A DNA stretch of 64,000 nucleotides from Ciona savignyi (lineage: Eukaryota; Chordata; Ascidiacea; Phlebobranchia; Cionidae), in assembly GCA_000149265.1 (NCBI GenBank), contig CH003201.1:24150-88149 (forward strand), in the 5' to 3' direction. Made by a program: the position numbers and the translations under genes. Under the pieces are notes generated by a model. The model saw only the letters and a list, made by a program, of their open reading frames with translations. It was not told the DNA's origin and made no database searches. Each line of letters begins with the position of its first letter. Position 1 is the first letter of the stretch. Positions 63,529-64,000 of this stretch are shown here, piece after piece.

Positions 63529-64000
63529 GTAACTAACCCGTTTAATTTTAATAATCTTTTTCTTGCTCAAAGGTTAAATATTCTATTTCTTGGCTTTTAT
63601 TGTATTAGTGTATTGGGTATCGAAAAGTATTCAAAATGGGCATTGATGGAAACTATGCAAAAGAAGAGAAAGGGGATATTTTATAATCAAACATTTAAAA
63701 AGATTTTTGCAATGCATTTGCCTCTACATCACTACCCTGTTTATCATTAATAAGCCTTTGTATTTATATTGGAACATAGATACACAAAACCCCATTTACA
63801 TTTATATAAGCCTGTAGCTGCAACTCCATGGACATTGATTAAAATAGCAATTTAAGCTTTTATGATGGATAGCTCAATCTAAATACTACCCTGTTTCTGA
63901 TCATTATTATGTACTACCCTGTAAAAAAACCCTGTTTCTAAATACTACCCTGTTTCTTATTGTTATTAAGTCTTTGTTGTTAACTTTATTTAAAGTGTAA
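63529..64000. other. Start of intron 29 (continues beyond the window)
   Basis: AT-rich. The phrase aaatactaccctgtttct recurs two or three times at 63880-63957. No further exon is recognised before the window ends. Confidence 0.6.

Overview
The window is eukaryotic, AT-rich intronic DNA from one very large multi-exon gene on the + strand. It runs off both ends. I find 29 exons (about 5.55 kb of coding sequence, about 1,849 codons) joined by GT-AG introns whose phases all agree. The product is an extracellular matrix protein of the FRAS1/FREM family, closest in layout to FREM2. In order it carries the tail of one CSPG (NG2-type) repeat, ten complete CSPG repeats (exons 2-17), five Calx-beta domains (exons 17-29), and the start of the conserved region after the last Calx-beta. 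Vertebrate FRAS1 and FREM2 have twelve CSPG repeats and five Calx-beta domains, so the window probably starts near the end of repeat 2. The N-terminus (signal peptide, first repeats) lies before base 1, and the C-terminal region with the expected membrane segment lies after base 64000.

The organism is most likely an ascidian tunicate, probably Ciona. The evidence is the AT-rich introns, abundant tRNA-derived SINEs with a box A like tggccgaatgg and a box B like gggttcgaaac, and two exact intronic copies of the 16-nt Ciona spliced-leader sequence as I remember it. Species assignment is inference.

Layout: 1-29886 holds the CSPG-repeat exons 1-16 in clusters. 29887-43459 is one 13.6 kb intron just before the CSPG/Calx-beta boundary. 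43460-63528 holds the Calx-beta exons 17-29. Introns contain no gene I recognise on either strand. They hold two tRNA-derived SINE families, three well-delimited MITEs (hAT-like with 8-bp TSD, piggyBac-like with TTAA, pogo/Tigger-like with TA), shorter ACTAAAAG-ended MITE-like copies and many small degenerate tandem duplications, several lying against exon edges.

Most notable: a single-base frameshift in exon 17, inside the first Calx-beta domain, in an otherwise intact reading frame; a 17-bp minisatellite whose last unit supplies the 3' splice site of exon 27; spliced-leader matches in introns; and a marked excess of the palindrome TGACGTCA. I see no new multi-gene system here.
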